Part shown: piece by piece, positions 23,331-31,042 of the stretch | Layout of the letters: the number at the start of each line of letters is the position of its first letter | Position numbering within the stretch: position 1 is the first letter of the stretch | Assembly (NCBI RefSeq): GCF_020709055.1 | Contig: NZ_JAJFCK010000027.1 | Coordinates: forward strand, 1-33,624 | DNA length: 33,624 nucleotides | Source: Ruminococcus callidus | GTDB taxonomy: Bacteria; Bacillota; Clostridia; Oscillospirales; Ruminococcaceae | Direction: 5' to 3' | Notes under the pieces: model-generated | What the model was told of the DNA's origin: nothing | What the model saw: the letters and a program-made list of their open reading frames with translations, nothing else | The model's database searches: none | Position numbers and translations under genes: made by a program

Positions 23331-24457
23331 GGCAACACCGCACAATTGCCAAACGAGCAAAAATATGATATAATAGATATATGGAAAGACAAATGACGCT
23401 GGCAGAAATCAACGATGAACTTGGTGCAGCCAGAACCAATAAAAAAGAATTTTTAGAGAAGCTTGAAGCAATTATCCCATGGGAAACATTTGTTGAACTG
23501 ATACAGCCGAGTTATTACAAAGGAGAACTTGGCAATAAACCATACCCATTGGAATTGATGCTGAGAATATTCATATTGCAGAATGTCTACAATCTCGCAG
23601 ACATGGCAGTCATGAACGAAGTGATCGACAGCCGTGCATTCTCCAATTTTTGTGGAATCAACTCACCGAGCGAAGTCTCAAACGGTGATACGATCGGACG
23701 ATTTCGTAATATCCTGACTCGCAATGGATTACAGGAAAAAATATTTGCTGCTGTTGTGAAAATTCTGATGGAACGAAAGCTCATCCTGAAAAAAGGAACG
23801 ATTGTGGATTCCACATTTATCGAATCACCTTCATCCACAAAGAACCGGGAAAAGAAACGTGATCCGGAAGCACATTCTGCGAAAAAGGGAAATACATGGC
23901 ACTTCGGGTATAAAGCACATATCGGAGTAGATGAAGAAAGCGGTCTTGTCCACACGGTAAAGGCAACTCCGGCAAACGAACATGATGTTACCGTTATGAG
24001 TGAATTGCTGCATGGAGAAGAAGAACGTGCCTATGGTGACAGCGGATATATCGGAGCAAATAAGAGACCGGAAGCAATCAAGAAAAACAAAAATGGGAAG
24101 AAGATCAAGTACCTGATCAACAGACGTCCGTCATCCATCAAAAAGTTATCGAAGAGTGGTCAGTATGCCGCTAAGAAAAAGGAACATTAGAAATCATCTG
24201 TCCGTTGTAAAGTGGAGCATGTCTTTGCAGTCATAAAAAATATTTTTCGATATCGAAAGACCCGATACCGAGGTCTGCGAAAACAGACTGCGAAATTGAA
24301 TATGATGTTCGCATTGGCGAATCTGTATCTGGCTGCCAGAAAATCTCTGACGGTCTGATTCAGTGCGCCTTTGCGATGGAAAATGGAACATTTCTCTAAC
24401 CACTCAGCATTTTGCTGGGTGGTTTTGCTTGTAGGTGGTGATTATGCGGTGTTGCCC
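23330..24457 (+). mobile_element. IS5-family insertion sequence
   Basis: The terminal inverted repeats begin AGGGCAACACCGCA on the left (23329-23342) and end TGCGGTGTTGCCCT on the right (24445-24458). The element encloses one transposase gene interrupted by a stop. Inserted into the IS3/IS256 debris. About 1.13 kb, normal for the family. Confidence 0.85.
23381..24358 (+). pseudogene. IS5-family transposase interrupted by an in-frame TAG
   Basis: The first part (23381-24190, 269 codons) carries the IS5 N-terminal domain (PLELMLRIFILQNVYNLAD) and the first two catalytic Asp (GTIVDSTFIE; AYGDSGYIGANKRPE). A TAG at 24188-24190 ends it, but the same frame continues KSSVRCKVEHVFAVIKN ... LYLAARKSLTV to a TGA at 24356-24358. 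The catalytic Glu (KVEHVF) lies after the stop. So a single base change (or a suppressed codon) broke a once complete 325-aa gene. Ordinary termination makes the product inactive. Confidence 0.88.
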
Positions 24458-24459
24458 TA

Positions 24460-24960
24460 AAAATTGACCGACCAGATCAGGCATGGTCAATTGACATCAC
24501 CTATATCAAAATGGGGCGCAGCCATATGTATCTGACAGCGATTATTGATTGGTACAGCAGTTTTATCGTGGGCTATGAATTGTCTGATACGCTAGATACT
24601 GCACCGGTTTTAGCAGCAGTCACAAATGCCATGGAACAATACGGCAATCCTGAAATTATCAATTCTGATCAGGGCAGCCAGTTTACAAGCAATGACTATA
24701 TTGAATTCCTGAAAGCGAAGAATATCCGCCAGAGTATGGACGAAAAAGCTAGATGGGTGGATAATGTGGTAATTGAACGCTGGTTTCGCAGCTTGAAAAC
24801 GGAGTTGATTTATATCAATGAATACAGCAATCCCAGAGAGCTGCGCCAGCAGATTGGTGGTTACATCAAGGATTACAACAACGAAAGACCCCATCAGGCG
24901 CTTGGCTACAAGTTGCCTGTGCAGGTTTACCAAACCAAGTCTGTATGCAATGCTGCATAA
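24460..24960 (+). pseudogene. IS3-family transposase (orfB) catalytic end
   Basis: The open frame runs from about 24460 (KIDRPDQAWSIDITYIK) to 24960. It holds the rve integrase core: first Asp in WSIDITY, second in NSDQGSQFTSNDY, then Glu region VIERWFRSLKTELIY, and the C-terminal NNERPHQALGYKLPVQVY. The N-terminal part is lost at the IS5 insertion. Without a proper start it is a remnant. Confidence 0.88.
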
Positions 24961-25044
24961 ATTTTGCTTACGTTTTTTGGATGGCTATACAAAGTTTTCG
25001 CTGTCACGATAATTTCTTTCATTTGTGTCTTGACAAGGGGGACA

Positions 25045-25071
25045 TTATAAACTGCATCTTAACTGCATCTT
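25045..25071. repeat. TTATAA flank and tandem AACTGCATCTT repeat
   Basis: TTATAA (25045-25050) matches the left flank of the IS block. It is followed by two exact, abutting copies of AACTGCATCTT (25050-25060, 25061-25071). Possibly part of the agrB control region. Confidence 0.6.
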
Positions 25072-25075
25072 GAAA

Positions 25076-25141
25076 ATTTCGTGCCTAAAAATACGATTTC
25101 GTGCCAGATTTATAGACAAGCATAAAAATTTCTTATATACT
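25076..25141 (+). promoter_or_regulatory. agrB promoter with upstream direct repeats (candidate LytTR regulator site)
   Basis: ATTTCGTGCC occurs at 25076-25085 and again at 25096-25105, 20 bp apart, then TAGACA (25113-25118), a 17-base spacer and TATACT (25136-25141). Paired direct repeats of about 9-10 bp, two helical turns apart and just upstream of -35, are the typical binding layout of AgrA/LytTR regulators. The AgrA-like regulator at 31043 is the obvious binder (inference). Confidence 0.6.
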
Positions 25142-25162
25142 TGTAGAAAAGGGGAGAATGGT

Positions 25163-25771
25163 ATGATTAAGAAGCTAACTAATCATATATTAAGTTATCT
25201 TATTTCGTCAAATGCCATTGATGATAACGAAGAAACAAAAGATTATTATAGATATGGGATTGAAATAACAATATCGTCGTTAATAAATATCTTATTAATC
25301 ATTATAATCGGCATTGTGTCCGGAAACGCACTTGAAAGTATTGTATTTCTTGCCTGCTTTATTCCGCTTCGTCAGTTTACCGGTGGCTTTCATGCAAAAA
25401 CATATTTTTTGTGTAATCTTTCATTTGCAGTTTCATTTATAATTTTATTAATTGTATACAAATTTACAAATCAATATGTGACATCCTATATTGTGTTTTT
25501 AATAATAATATTTAGCTGTATAATCTTTTTTTCAGAATATCCGGTTGAAAATAAAAATAAAGTCATTACAGAAGAAAAGAAAAAAATACATAAAGTTATT
25601 TCAGTTATTCTTTGCTTTTTATATGGAATAACTGGAGCAATCCTCATTATGTTTTCGTACAAAATAGGAGTTATACTATTGTACACTCTTATTTTAATAT
25701 CATTTCTTGTAATTATTGCAACGTTTCAAGAGTTGGAAAGAAGGTGGAGATATGAAAAAGGCAAAGAATAA
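25163..25771 (+). CDS. agrB: AgrB-like accessory gene regulator protease
   Basis: A 202-aa membrane protein starting MIKKLTNHILSYLISSNAID; the ATG at 25163 has GGGGAG just upstream, while the 31-residue upstream extension would put that site inside the gene. The AgrB signature PLRQFTGGFHAKTYFLC carries the catalytic His77 and Cys84, the same numbering as S. aureus AgrB. Several hydrophobic helices follow (about 36-66, 84-120, 140-190). The family cuts the C-terminal tail of AgrD and makes the cyclic (thio)lactone. Its end overlaps the following AgrD start. Confidence 0.92.
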   Translation: MIKKLTNHILSYLISSNAIDDNEETKDYYRYGIEITISSLINILLIIIIGIVSGNALESIVFLACFIPLRQFTGGFHAKTYFLCNLSFAVSFIILLIVYKFTNQYVTSYIVFLIIIFSCIIFFSEYPVENKNKVITEEKKKIHKVISVILCFLYGITGAILIMFSYKIGVILLYTLILISFLVIIATFQELERRWRYEKGKE

Positions 25772-25892
25772 AACTGCCCATGCTATAAAGAGCATTGCCG
25801 AAAGAATGGCAAACATGGCGTGTGGTTCGGCATCAGCTTGGGGAATGTATCAGCCAAAAGAGCCTAAAAAGCTCGATAAGTCGAAGAAATGA
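25752..25892 (+). CDS. agrD: AgrD-like cyclic autoinducer precursor, 46 aa
   Basis: Found by reading the frame after agrB, whose end it overlaps by 20 bases, with AGGTGGAG upstream. The N-terminal helix is amphipathic and basic (KKAKNKTAHAIKSIAERMAN), then comes the core ACGSASAWGMYQPKEP with Cys24 and the usual Pro/charged C-terminal tail. By comparison with clostridial AgrD the tail starts near QPKEP, so the ring would run from Cys24 to a residue around 30-33. The ring size cannot be fixed from sequence: Cys to Tyr33 would be large for an agr peptide. The mature signal is expected to be read by the histidine kinase at 31780. Confidence 0.85.
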   Translation: MKKAKNKTAHAIKSIAERMANMACGSASAWGMYQPKEPKKLDKSKK

Positions 25893-26018
25893 CTTCGAAT
25901 ACTTTTATCACCTTTAATGTTTATTCTTGTTGCAATTGGTGTTTAAGTCAGTTAAATGCTGAAAGAATGATTTTAATCAATGGTGATTTGAAAAAAATAT
26001 TTGCAGGAGGTATTACTT
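25893..26018. other. AT-rich gap between agrD and the secreted-peptide gene
   Basis: No gene seen. It contains CAGGAGG at 26004-26010, the ribosome binding site of the secreted peptide. TTGCAA...TTAAAT at about 25930-25958 is a weak candidate promoter. No clear terminator separates agrD from the next gene. Confidence 0.4.
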
Positions 26019-26354
26019 ATGAAAAAGTCATTCAAAAAAATCGCTGCTTCTATTATGGCAGTATCAGCAATTGCAGTTGGAGCAGTCAGCATGACGGCAA
26101 GTGCTTATAGTCCGACAATCACAAAATCCTTCGGAAGCAGTGCTAAAGCAACTTTATATGCTGACAGTAGTTATGCATATGGAACAACAACATGTTCTGG
26201 TAAAGATTGTACTGTTTCTGTAACTTACCATGGAACTACTAAATACGGTTCTGGCTACGGTTATGCAAATGCCAAAAATAGTGCAAGTGGCTCAGGAACA
26301 AGAGCAAGCTCATATCATACCGCAGGTGGTTATTCTACCAACATATCTTATTAA
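26019..26354 (+). CDS. Secreted Ser/Gly/Tyr/Thr-rich peptide of unknown family
   Basis: A 111-aa precursor with a classic signal peptide: KKSFKK, then IAASIMAVSAIAVGAV, and cleavage after TASA (residue 29). The mature 82 residues are rich in Ser, Gly, Tyr, Thr and Ala, and contain a CSGKDC pair (Cys59, Cys64) and repeated small Tyr motifs (YGSGYGYANAK, SSYHTAGGYS). The ATG at 26019 has CAGGAGG eight bases upstream. I recognise no family. Composition and its place right after an autoinducer and before an ABC module recall lactococcin 972-type bacteriocins, but no specific motif supports that. It could also be a surface or signalling peptide. Confidence 0.8.
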   Translation: MKKSFKKIAASIMAVSAIAVGAVSMTASAYSPTITKSFGSSAKATLYADSSYAYGTTTCSGKDCTVSVTYHGTTKYGSGYGYANAKNSASGSGTRASSYHTAGGYSTNISY

Positions 26355-26669
26355 GTGTATTTAGAAAATTGAGAACTTATTCTCATTGAAATGATGTTTG
26401 GATTTTTTAATCAAATTTTCATGAGCACAAGGAAAAATGTAAAAATACTCCCGTATTTCAATTTTTTACGCAGTAAGTATAAAATTTTTTGAAAATACAA
26501 GCATTAACTTTTATGAGAACAAGTTTTGAATTAAATAAGTCGAAAGGGGCAATTAGCTTAAGAATTGCCCCTTTCACTTTAATCATCAAGTTCAGAGTCA
26601 AAAAATTATGCAGTAAAATCAAAATTTGAATCGTTTTATAAGTGACAAAGCCTTTAAGGAAGTGATGTT
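26355..26669. other. Intergenic with a hairpin terminator candidate
   Basis: A 315-base AT-rich gap with no gene seen. Short inverted repeat TGAGAA/TTCTCA at about 26368-26383. The main structure is a 13-bp hairpin at 26542-26575 listed separately. No convincing promoter for the lipoprotein gene was found, though one may exist in the TAAAAT/TTATAAG stretch near 26610-26640. Confidence 0.5.
26542..26575 (+). terminator. Hairpin, likely terminator after the secreted-peptide gene
   Basis: GAAAGGGGCAATT and AATTGCCCCTTTC form a perfect 13-bp stem around an 8-base loop. The downstream T-run is weak (ACTTTAAT), so termination may be partial and let the lipoprotein-ABC genes be read through. Confidence 0.65.
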
Positions 26670-27887
26670 ATGAACAGAAAGAAAATTTTTGCTGTAATAA
26701 TTACAGTTGCTGCTGTAATCAATTCAACCGCTTGTCAATCGAAAGAAGAAAAGTACCACATCAAAACAAAAGATGCTGCTTATTATGATATGAGCTATAA
26801 TGTGTATGAAAATGGTTTGCTTTACACCGTACCGAACGCATCCGGAACGCAGGCTTGTTTCTTGGATTATGAAACCATGAACGGCGTGCCCCTTTGCAAC
26901 AAACCCAATTGTACGCACTCCGATTCTTCATGTGTGTCAAACTTATGTGCAGGTTCTTTTATGGTACCTGTAATTTATCACGACTATGTATATTGGTTTG
27001 CATCAAATTATGAAATCGTTGACAGTCAAGACGGTAAATCTCAGACTGCTGATATGCATACAAAATGTATGCGGGCAAGACTTGATACAGGACTTACTGA
27101 AACATTTGCCGAAATAGACGGCGTGTATATGCAAAATCAAATCGATTTGGCAATTGTAAATGATACGATGTACATTATCGGAAGCAAAGAAATTTATCAA
27201 GATGAAACCGATGGAACATGGGGCGGCTTCAGCAGAAGTGGAGAACAATACCTGTATTCCATAAATCTGGATTCTGCTGAGGTGCAAAATTATGGTTTGA
27301 TAAATGACGCACCTACAGCAAAATACAACTGGAGTTATGGAGCATCGCTTTGGTCAGAAGTAAAAATGGAAGGTATATATCATGATAAACTTTATCTGTA
27401 TTATCGCTATGTAAAAGACCCACAGATAATAATTGATTATCTGAATACAGATTGGGTAGAAAACGGCAGTCCGAGAAATGACATTCCATGGATAATCGAA
27501 AACAAGTGCCTTGATTTAAAAACCGGTGAAATTACAGTCAGTGATTTGCCGTATGCTTGGTGTATCGGTGAGAATCACTATATTTATGAAGAAAATGAAA
27601 AATTCTTCATTTTAGATGAAGACGGTGAAAAAACCGCTGTGGAAAATATGTATGACAACGAAACTTACGATTTTACCTTTGTAAATAACAAGCTTTGGAA
27701 AGGCTCTATCAATCAAGGTTTTGATGTCAAAACCGATGAAGAATTTTCTATCTCTGACAAATACGCTGATAAAGATGCTATGATTATGGATTTTGTAGAC
27801 AATCAATATGTGGTGCGTTATGTGGAAAACAATGAAGTGAAATTTGACAGAGTATCCGAACAGGATTTCATCGGAGGAGCGAAATGA
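26670..27887 (+). CDS. Lipoprotein with Cys/His cluster, predicted beta-propeller-like
   Basis: A 405-aa precursor. The signal is MNRKKIFAVIITVAAVIN and the lipobox STAC gives Cys22 as lipid anchor. Soon after comes a compact cluster: PLCNKPNCTHSDSSCVSNLC (C-x4-C-x-H-x4-C plus one Cys), seen in Clostridia surface proteins near ABC transporters. The rest has repeated aromatic/Gly strands (YVYWFASNY, TMYIIGSKE, KLYLYYRY, QYVVRYVE) as in beta-propeller proteins. The function is unknown; anchored outside the membrane, it could be a sensor, immunity or chaperone partner for the secreted peptide. The end overlaps the ATPase start (ATGA). Confidence 0.85.
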   Translation: MNRKKIFAVIITVAAVINSTACQSKEEKYHIKTKDAAYYDMSYNVYENGLLYTVPNASGTQACFLDYETMNGVPLCNKPNCTHSDSSCVSNLCAGSFMVPVIYHDYVYWFASNYEIVDSQDGKSQTADMHTKCMRARLDTGLTETFAEIDGVYMQNQIDLAIVNDTMYIIGSKEIYQDETDGTWGGFSRSGEQYLYSINLDSAEVQNYGLINDAPTAKYNWSYGASLWSEVKMEGIYHDKLYLYYRYVKDPQIIIDYLNTDWVENGSPRNDIPWIIENKCLDLKTGEITVSDLPYAWCIGENHYIYEENEKFFILDEDGEKTAVENMYDNETYDFTFVNNKLWKGSINQGFDVKTDEEFSISDKYADKDAMIMDFVDNQYVVRYVENNEVKFDRVSEQDFIGGAK

Positions 27888-28618
27888 ACAGTTTGGAACT
27901 GATAAAGCTGAATAAGCATTATGGCAGAAAACACGCTCTGAAAAATTTTTCATTTACTTTTACAAATGGTATTTATGGTTTGCTCGGTCCAAATGGTGCA
28001 GGAAAATCAACGCTGATGCACCTGATTACAGGAATATTACATCCGGATAAAGGCGGTGGCTCAATTAACTGGAACGGCAAACCGATACATCAATTGGGCA
28101 AGTCTTACCGTGAACATCTTGGATTTATGCCGCAGCAGCAGGAATTGTACAGTAATATGACTGCGGTGAATTTTCTCGGATACATCTCTGCATTAAAGGG
28201 TATTTCAAGAAAAACCGTGCCGACCGAAATTGAAAAAGTACTGGAACAAGTGGAACTTTCCGACTGTGCAGACAAGAAAATCGGCGGCTTTTCAGGCGGA
28301 ATGAAACAAAGACTTTTGATAGCGAGTGCAATTTTGGGCAATCCCGATTTATTAATACTGGACGAACCTACTGCAGGACTTGACCCAAAACAAAGAGTGA
28401 TTATCCGTAGGCTGATAGAACAGCTTTCAGAAAATAAAATCATTATTATTTCAACTCATATCGTTTCTGATATTGAAACAATAGCAAAGGAAATTCTGAT
28501 GATGCGTTCGGGTGAAATACTGACTCATGGAACTGTTTCCCAATTAACAGAACAGGTAACAGATGCGAAACCGACTTTGGAAAATCTCTATATGCAGTAT
28601 TACGGAGGCGGCAAATGA
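27884..28618 (+). CDS. ABC transporter ATP-binding protein
   Basis: A 244-aa ATPase with Walker A GPNGAGKST (35-43), Q-loop region GFMPQQQELY, signature FSGGMKQRL, Walker B LLILDEPTAGLDP and the H-loop ISTHIVSDIE. It resembles ATPases of ABC-2 export and immunity systems. It overlaps the lipoprotein before it and the permease after it by ATGA, so all three are one translational unit. The substrate may be the secreted peptide or the cyclic autoinducer; this is a guess from context only. Confidence 0.94.
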   Translation: MNSLELIKLNKHYGRKHALKNFSFTFTNGIYGLLGPNGAGKSTLMHLITGILHPDKGGGSINWNGKPIHQLGKSYREHLGFMPQQQELYSNMTAVNFLGYISALKGISRKTVPTEIEKVLEQVELSDCADKKIGGFSGGMKQRLLIASAILGNPDLLILDEPTAGLDPKQRVIIRRLIEQLSENKIIIISTHIVSDIETIAKEILMMRSGEILTHGTVSQLTEQVTDAKPTLENLYMQYYGGGK

Positions 28619-30690
28619 AAATTTTTTTATGCGAATGCAAAAAAATGATGTCATTTCGGATTTTTTGGATTATATTTGTCTGCTTGTTTGCCATAAACGG
28701 ATATGTTCAAATTGACCGTATAAATGACCGTTATTACACGCCGGAATCTTACCGTTCTTTCTTTTCAGAAACAAAGGATATGTCTTTAGAAGAGATACAG
28801 GATTATACCAATGAAATGTTAGAACGTCAAAATAACGGGGAATATATAGAGTTTCCAATGATGCTTGTTTATGATATGTCGGAACTCTCAAAGGAATGTG
28901 AAAATTATCCCGAATATTTAAACAGCATAAAAGAACAGACAAATAATATGTCTGCCGTTTCCATATGGGGTGACAGTGATACCTTTTCTTATCGTAATAT
29001 ACAAAAAACACCATCGGCATATGAAAATTTACCGGCAGAGCCATTGCCGCTCGCTGCTTCATTTGGTCTGGAGAATACATTTACAAGTCCGATTACAGAC
29101 TTTATGGGAATATTTTTGGTGTTTCTTGCTGTATGCGGAATTATTCTTAAAGACCGTGAACACGGCATAACTTTTCTTTTATCGTCTATGCCGAAAGGGA
29201 GAAGTTCCTTGATTTTAAGCAAGCTTTTTGCTGTTTCATTATTTGCTTCTTTTGTTGCCGTAATGCTGTTTGCGGAAAATCTGGTGATAGGCGGTGCATT
29301 ATACGGAATTGGAGAATTACAGCGTCCCATTCAATCGGTATTCGGCTTTTATCAGTGTAATTTAGCCGTATCTGTTGGAGAATTTCTGTTGCTGTTTTTT
29401 ATATTGAAAATTGCTTCGTATCTGTTGTTTGCAATGATATTCAGCCTGATTTGTACTGTTTCAAGAAATAATCTGATGATTTACGGTATATCCGGAGCAG
29501 TATGTACAATTGCATTTTTATGTTACAGATTGATACCGCAAAATTCGGTATTTCAACTTTTTCACGATTGGAATCCTATAAAATTCACACAGACTGCTGA
29601 AATCCTCGGTACATACCAAAATGTCAACTTGTTTGGCTATCCTGTATCTCTGAAAATTTCTATGATAATTATAATTGTAATTACAATTGTATCAGTAATT
29701 TTATGCTGTATATTTGCAGTAGAGAAACTTAATCACGTTCAATATCAATCAGTTCGTTTGAAAGTGTTCCACAAGAAAAAAATCAAGGCGCATGGAAGAT
29801 TTTTTTATGTTTGTTATCGTTCATTGATATTGAATAAAGGTGTTATTTTGGTATTAACAGCACTATTTGCGGCGGCAGTGTTTTCGGCTTCATTTTCAAG
29901 GCAATACAGTAATGATGATATTTATTATGAAAATTTCACAACAGAATTAAGCGGTGAAATCACGACTGAAACTTTGAATTTCTTTACAGAAAAAGAAAAA
30001 CAATATAATGAAATTGAAAAAGAAATTGAGAAAATTCAATCATCAGAAAATATAAACACATATCAATTAAATTTACTTAGTGATGAACTAAACGACCGTG
30101 TTGCTTTTGAACGTCTGAAATTGCGTGTAAAATCCATACAGGAAAATGAATGTAATGGAAAAATTTTTTACGATACAGGTTATGAACGATTGTTTCAATA
30201 TGCCGGCGGCAATGAAAAAATGTTTTTTATTTTGTTTATGATGATTTTCTCGGTCCTTATACTTTCACCAATTGGAGCTGCGGACAAAAAAACAGATATG
30301 GTTAAAGTGATATTTTCAACGAAAAGTGGCAAAACCGGTTATTATAGAGATTTATTTTTATATGGTATTTTATGCGGGATTTTTTCGGCAACGCTGTTCT
30401 TTTTTCCATATATTTTCAATATTCTGAAAAAGTACGGAACGCAGGGACTATCCGCACCGATTCAAAGTATTCAGCAATTTTCAAATTTAGATATATCCAT
30501 TTCTGTATGTGGTTTTATTTTGTTTTTCCTTTTCATTCATATAATCGGCTCTATAATATGTTCGGTTTCAATTGCAGGTATATCTTCACTTTGCAAAAGC
30601 CGAACATCAGCTTATATTATTAATACAGCTTTGTTCGTCCTGCCGGTAATTTTAATTCTGTTAAAATCCCGACTTGCATACGGTGTATAA
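28615..30690 (+). CDS. Large ABC transporter permease
   Basis: A 691-aa membrane protein. A first helix (about 14-26, FRIFWIIFVCLFAI) is followed by a large outside region (to about 160), then clusters of hydrophobic helices (about 165-400), a soluble region with a charged coiled coil (TEKEKQYNEIEKEIEKIQSS, about 455-485), and a second set of helices (about 530-690). The layout is ABC-2-like with two six-helix halves joined by a loop. It pairs with the ATPase upstream. The length is similar to the large membrane component of lactococcin 972 operons, but I claim no homology. Confidence 0.85.
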   Translation: MKIFLCECKKMMSFRIFWIIFVCLFAINGYVQIDRINDRYYTPESYRSFFSETKDMSLEEIQDYTNEMLERQNNGEYIEFPMMLVYDMSELSKECENYPEYLNSIKEQTNNMSAVSIWGDSDTFSYRNIQKTPSAYENLPAEPLPLAASFGLENTFTSPITDFMGIFLVFLAVCGIILKDREHGITFLLSSMPKGRSSLILSKLFAVSLFASFVAVMLFAENLVIGGALYGIGELQRPIQSVFGFYQCNLAVSVGEFLLLFFILKIASYLLFAMIFSLICTVSRNNLMIYGISGAVCTIAFLCYRLIPQNSVFQLFHDWNPIKFTQTAEILGTYQNVNLFGYPVSLKISMIIIIVITIVSVILCCIFAVEKLNHVQYQSVRLKVFHKKKIKAHGRFFYVCYRSLILNKGVILVLTALFAAAVFSASFSRQYSNDDIYYENFTTELSGEITTETLNFFTEKEKQYNEIEKEIEKIQSSENINTYQLNLLSDELNDRVAFERLKLRVKSIQENECNGKIFYDTGYERLFQYAGGNEKMFFILFMMIFSVLILSPIGAADKKTDMVKVIFSTKSGKTGYYRDLFLYGILCGIFSATLFFFPYIFNILKKYGTQGLSAPIQSIQQFSNLDISISVCGFILFFLFIHIIGSIICSVSIAGISSLCKSRTSAYIINTALFVLPVILILLKSRLAYGV

Positions 30691-30692
30691 AA

Positions 30693-30911
30693 TCACGTAA
30701 TTTCGGCAAATTGCTCTCTATACTTGAGTGATTTGGGATTTTCAAAAACCATTTTAATGATTTTCTCGACCTTTTCAAGATGGTCAGATGGTGGGTTGAT
30801 CACGAATGAATACAAGTTAAGATAATTCTGCAAATCATCTCGACTAAACCCGCTATGTGCATTTAAGAACATTTTAAGCAGACAATGAATCCGGTTTACA
30901 TAGGGTGAAGA
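30693..30911 (-). pseudogene. IS1595 (ISXO2-like) transposase C-terminal remnant
   Basis: Minus-strand frame without a start, from a stop just upstream (TAA) to a TGA at 30693-30695. It reads PYVNRIHCLLKMFLNAHSGF, then YLNLYSFVINPPSDHLE, the C-terminal part of an IS1595/ISXO2-like DDE transposase. It is 72 codons and lies against the stop of the permease. It separates the ABC genes from the two-component genes, so these may once have been in one operon. Confidence 0.65.
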
Positions 30912-30993
30912 TTATTTTTCAAACTTCTATTTTACACATTTTTTCAGAAAAAGTAAATGCTGTTGCCGTGCAAAACAAACATATAAAACGATA

Positions 30994-31022
30994 TTGACAA
31001 TTTTCCTTGTATATGTTACCCT
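30994..31022 (+). promoter_or_regulatory. Promoter candidate for the two-component genes
   Basis: Perfect -35 TTGACA (30994-30999), 17 bases, then a poor -10 TACCCT (31017-31022). AGAGGTG follows as ribosome binding site. A weak -10 suggests activation, but no repeat like the agrB one was found nearby. Confidence 0.4.
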
Positions 31023-31042
31023 TATTAAAGAGGTGATGCAAC

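Larger units (their letters stand above)
22385..25044. mobile_element. IS3-family element filled with other insertion sequences
   Basis: The block begins TGTACTTGTAA and ends TTGACAAGGGGGACA, giving TG...CA ends with partial inverted similarity (TGT...CTTGT). It starts with an IS3-like orfA fragment and ends with the complete catalytic end of an IS3-like orfB, so an IS3 element was the original resident. Between them lie pieces of IS630, IS256 and a near-complete IS5-type element. The flanking TTATAA repeats support one original insertion. Much of the IS3 body is lost. Confidence 0.5.

Noticed and set aside
25070..25162. 31-residue N-terminal extension of AgrB
   Set aside because: It would swallow the promoter -10 box and the GGGGAG ribosome binding site; the ATG at 25163 gives the standard AgrB N-terminus and His77/Cys84 numbering.
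25889..26110. 73-codon plus-strand frame after agrD
   Set aside because: Overlaps the secreted-peptide gene and contains its ribosome binding site; no independent start signal.
26019..26354. Calling the secreted peptide lactococcin 972
   Set aside because: Composition and gene neighbourhood are only suggestive; no family-specific motif could be seen, so it is left as unknown.
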